Assembly: GCA_018969845.1 (NCBI GenBank)
Contig: JAGWXP010000003.1
Span: 1 to 41,238, forward strand
DNA length: 41,238 nucleotides
Reading direction: 5' to 3'
Source: Lysobacteraceae bacterium
Lineage (GTDB): Bacteria > Pseudomonadota > Gammaproteobacteria > Xanthomonadales > Rhodanobacteraceae
Shown: positions 40,982 through 41,238 of the stretch, piece by piece
Position numbering within the stretch: position 1 is the stretch's first letter
Layout of the letters: each line of letters begins with the position of its first letter
Program-made: the position numbers and the translations under genes
Notes under the pieces: generated by a model
Databases searched by the model: none
What the model saw: the letters and a program-made list of their open reading frames with translations, nothing else
Told to the model about the DNA's origin: nothing

Positions 40982-41238
40982 GTGCTCGTTGAGTTCCGCG
41001 CCAAGAACTTCCGATCACTCCGAGAAGAGCAGACGCTCAGCTTTGTCGCGGCTGCCGACCATAGCCATCGCGTCTCCAATTGCATTGAAACCAATCATTC
41101 GGGAGCAGCGTCCCTGACACGCGCGGCCGTCATGTACGGCGCGAACGCCAGCGGCAAGAGTAATTTCCTATTCGCGCTCATGACAATGCGCGAAATGGTG
41201 TTGCGCTCCACAACCTTGCCCCCGCCGGGGCTGGCAGC
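40982..41238 (+). CDS. AAA-family ATPase, AbiL/RloA-type (5' part only, runs off window)
   Basis: VLVEFRAKNFRSLREEQTLSFVAAADHSHRVSNCIETNHSG...AAVMYGANASGKSNFLFALMTMREMVL: N-terminal ABC-type AAA with Walker A GANASGKS. Confidence 0.8.
   Translation, partial: MLVEFRAKNFRSLREEQTLSFVAAADHSHRVSNCIETNHSGAASLTRAAVMYGANASGKSNFLFALMTMREMVLRSTTLPPPGLA

Overview
GC-rich bacterial chromosome segment, apparently from a gammaproteobacterium of the Xanthomonadales type (inferred from gene content and arrangement). Most of it is ordinary core metabolism: tag, folE, an RlmI-like methyltransferase, phhA, hemD-hemX-hemY, secB-gpsA, hemF, aceA/aceB with a divergent LysR regulator, arfB, yajQ, ubiB/ubiJ, trmL and purT. 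The main accessory locus is at ~19.5-25.3 kb. It looks like a poorly characterised RiPP-type peptide system: two paralogous precursor-like peptides ending in a shared ECLCMI(I/V)P...LD(Y/F) motif, a SagB/ThcOx-like dehydrogenase with no YcaO partner in view, and a membrane protein with a class III nucleotide-cyclase-like domain plus TPR-like region. A cyclic-nucleotide-binding/GGDEF protein lies immediately upstream of the cyclase-like gene. A strong hairpin separates the two precursor genes, and a low-GC block covers the second precursor and the 3' half of the cyclase-like gene. Other accessory items are a three-gene ketosynthase/chain-length-factor/glycosyltransferase unit (aryl-polyene/xanthomonadin-like), a large Gly-rich secreted protein with a C-terminal FFDGFE motif, dispersed inverted repeats, a DUF2269-like gene remnant, and the start of an AAA ATPase at the right edge that may open a defence region. 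All calls come from reading the translations and DNA; no database search was run.
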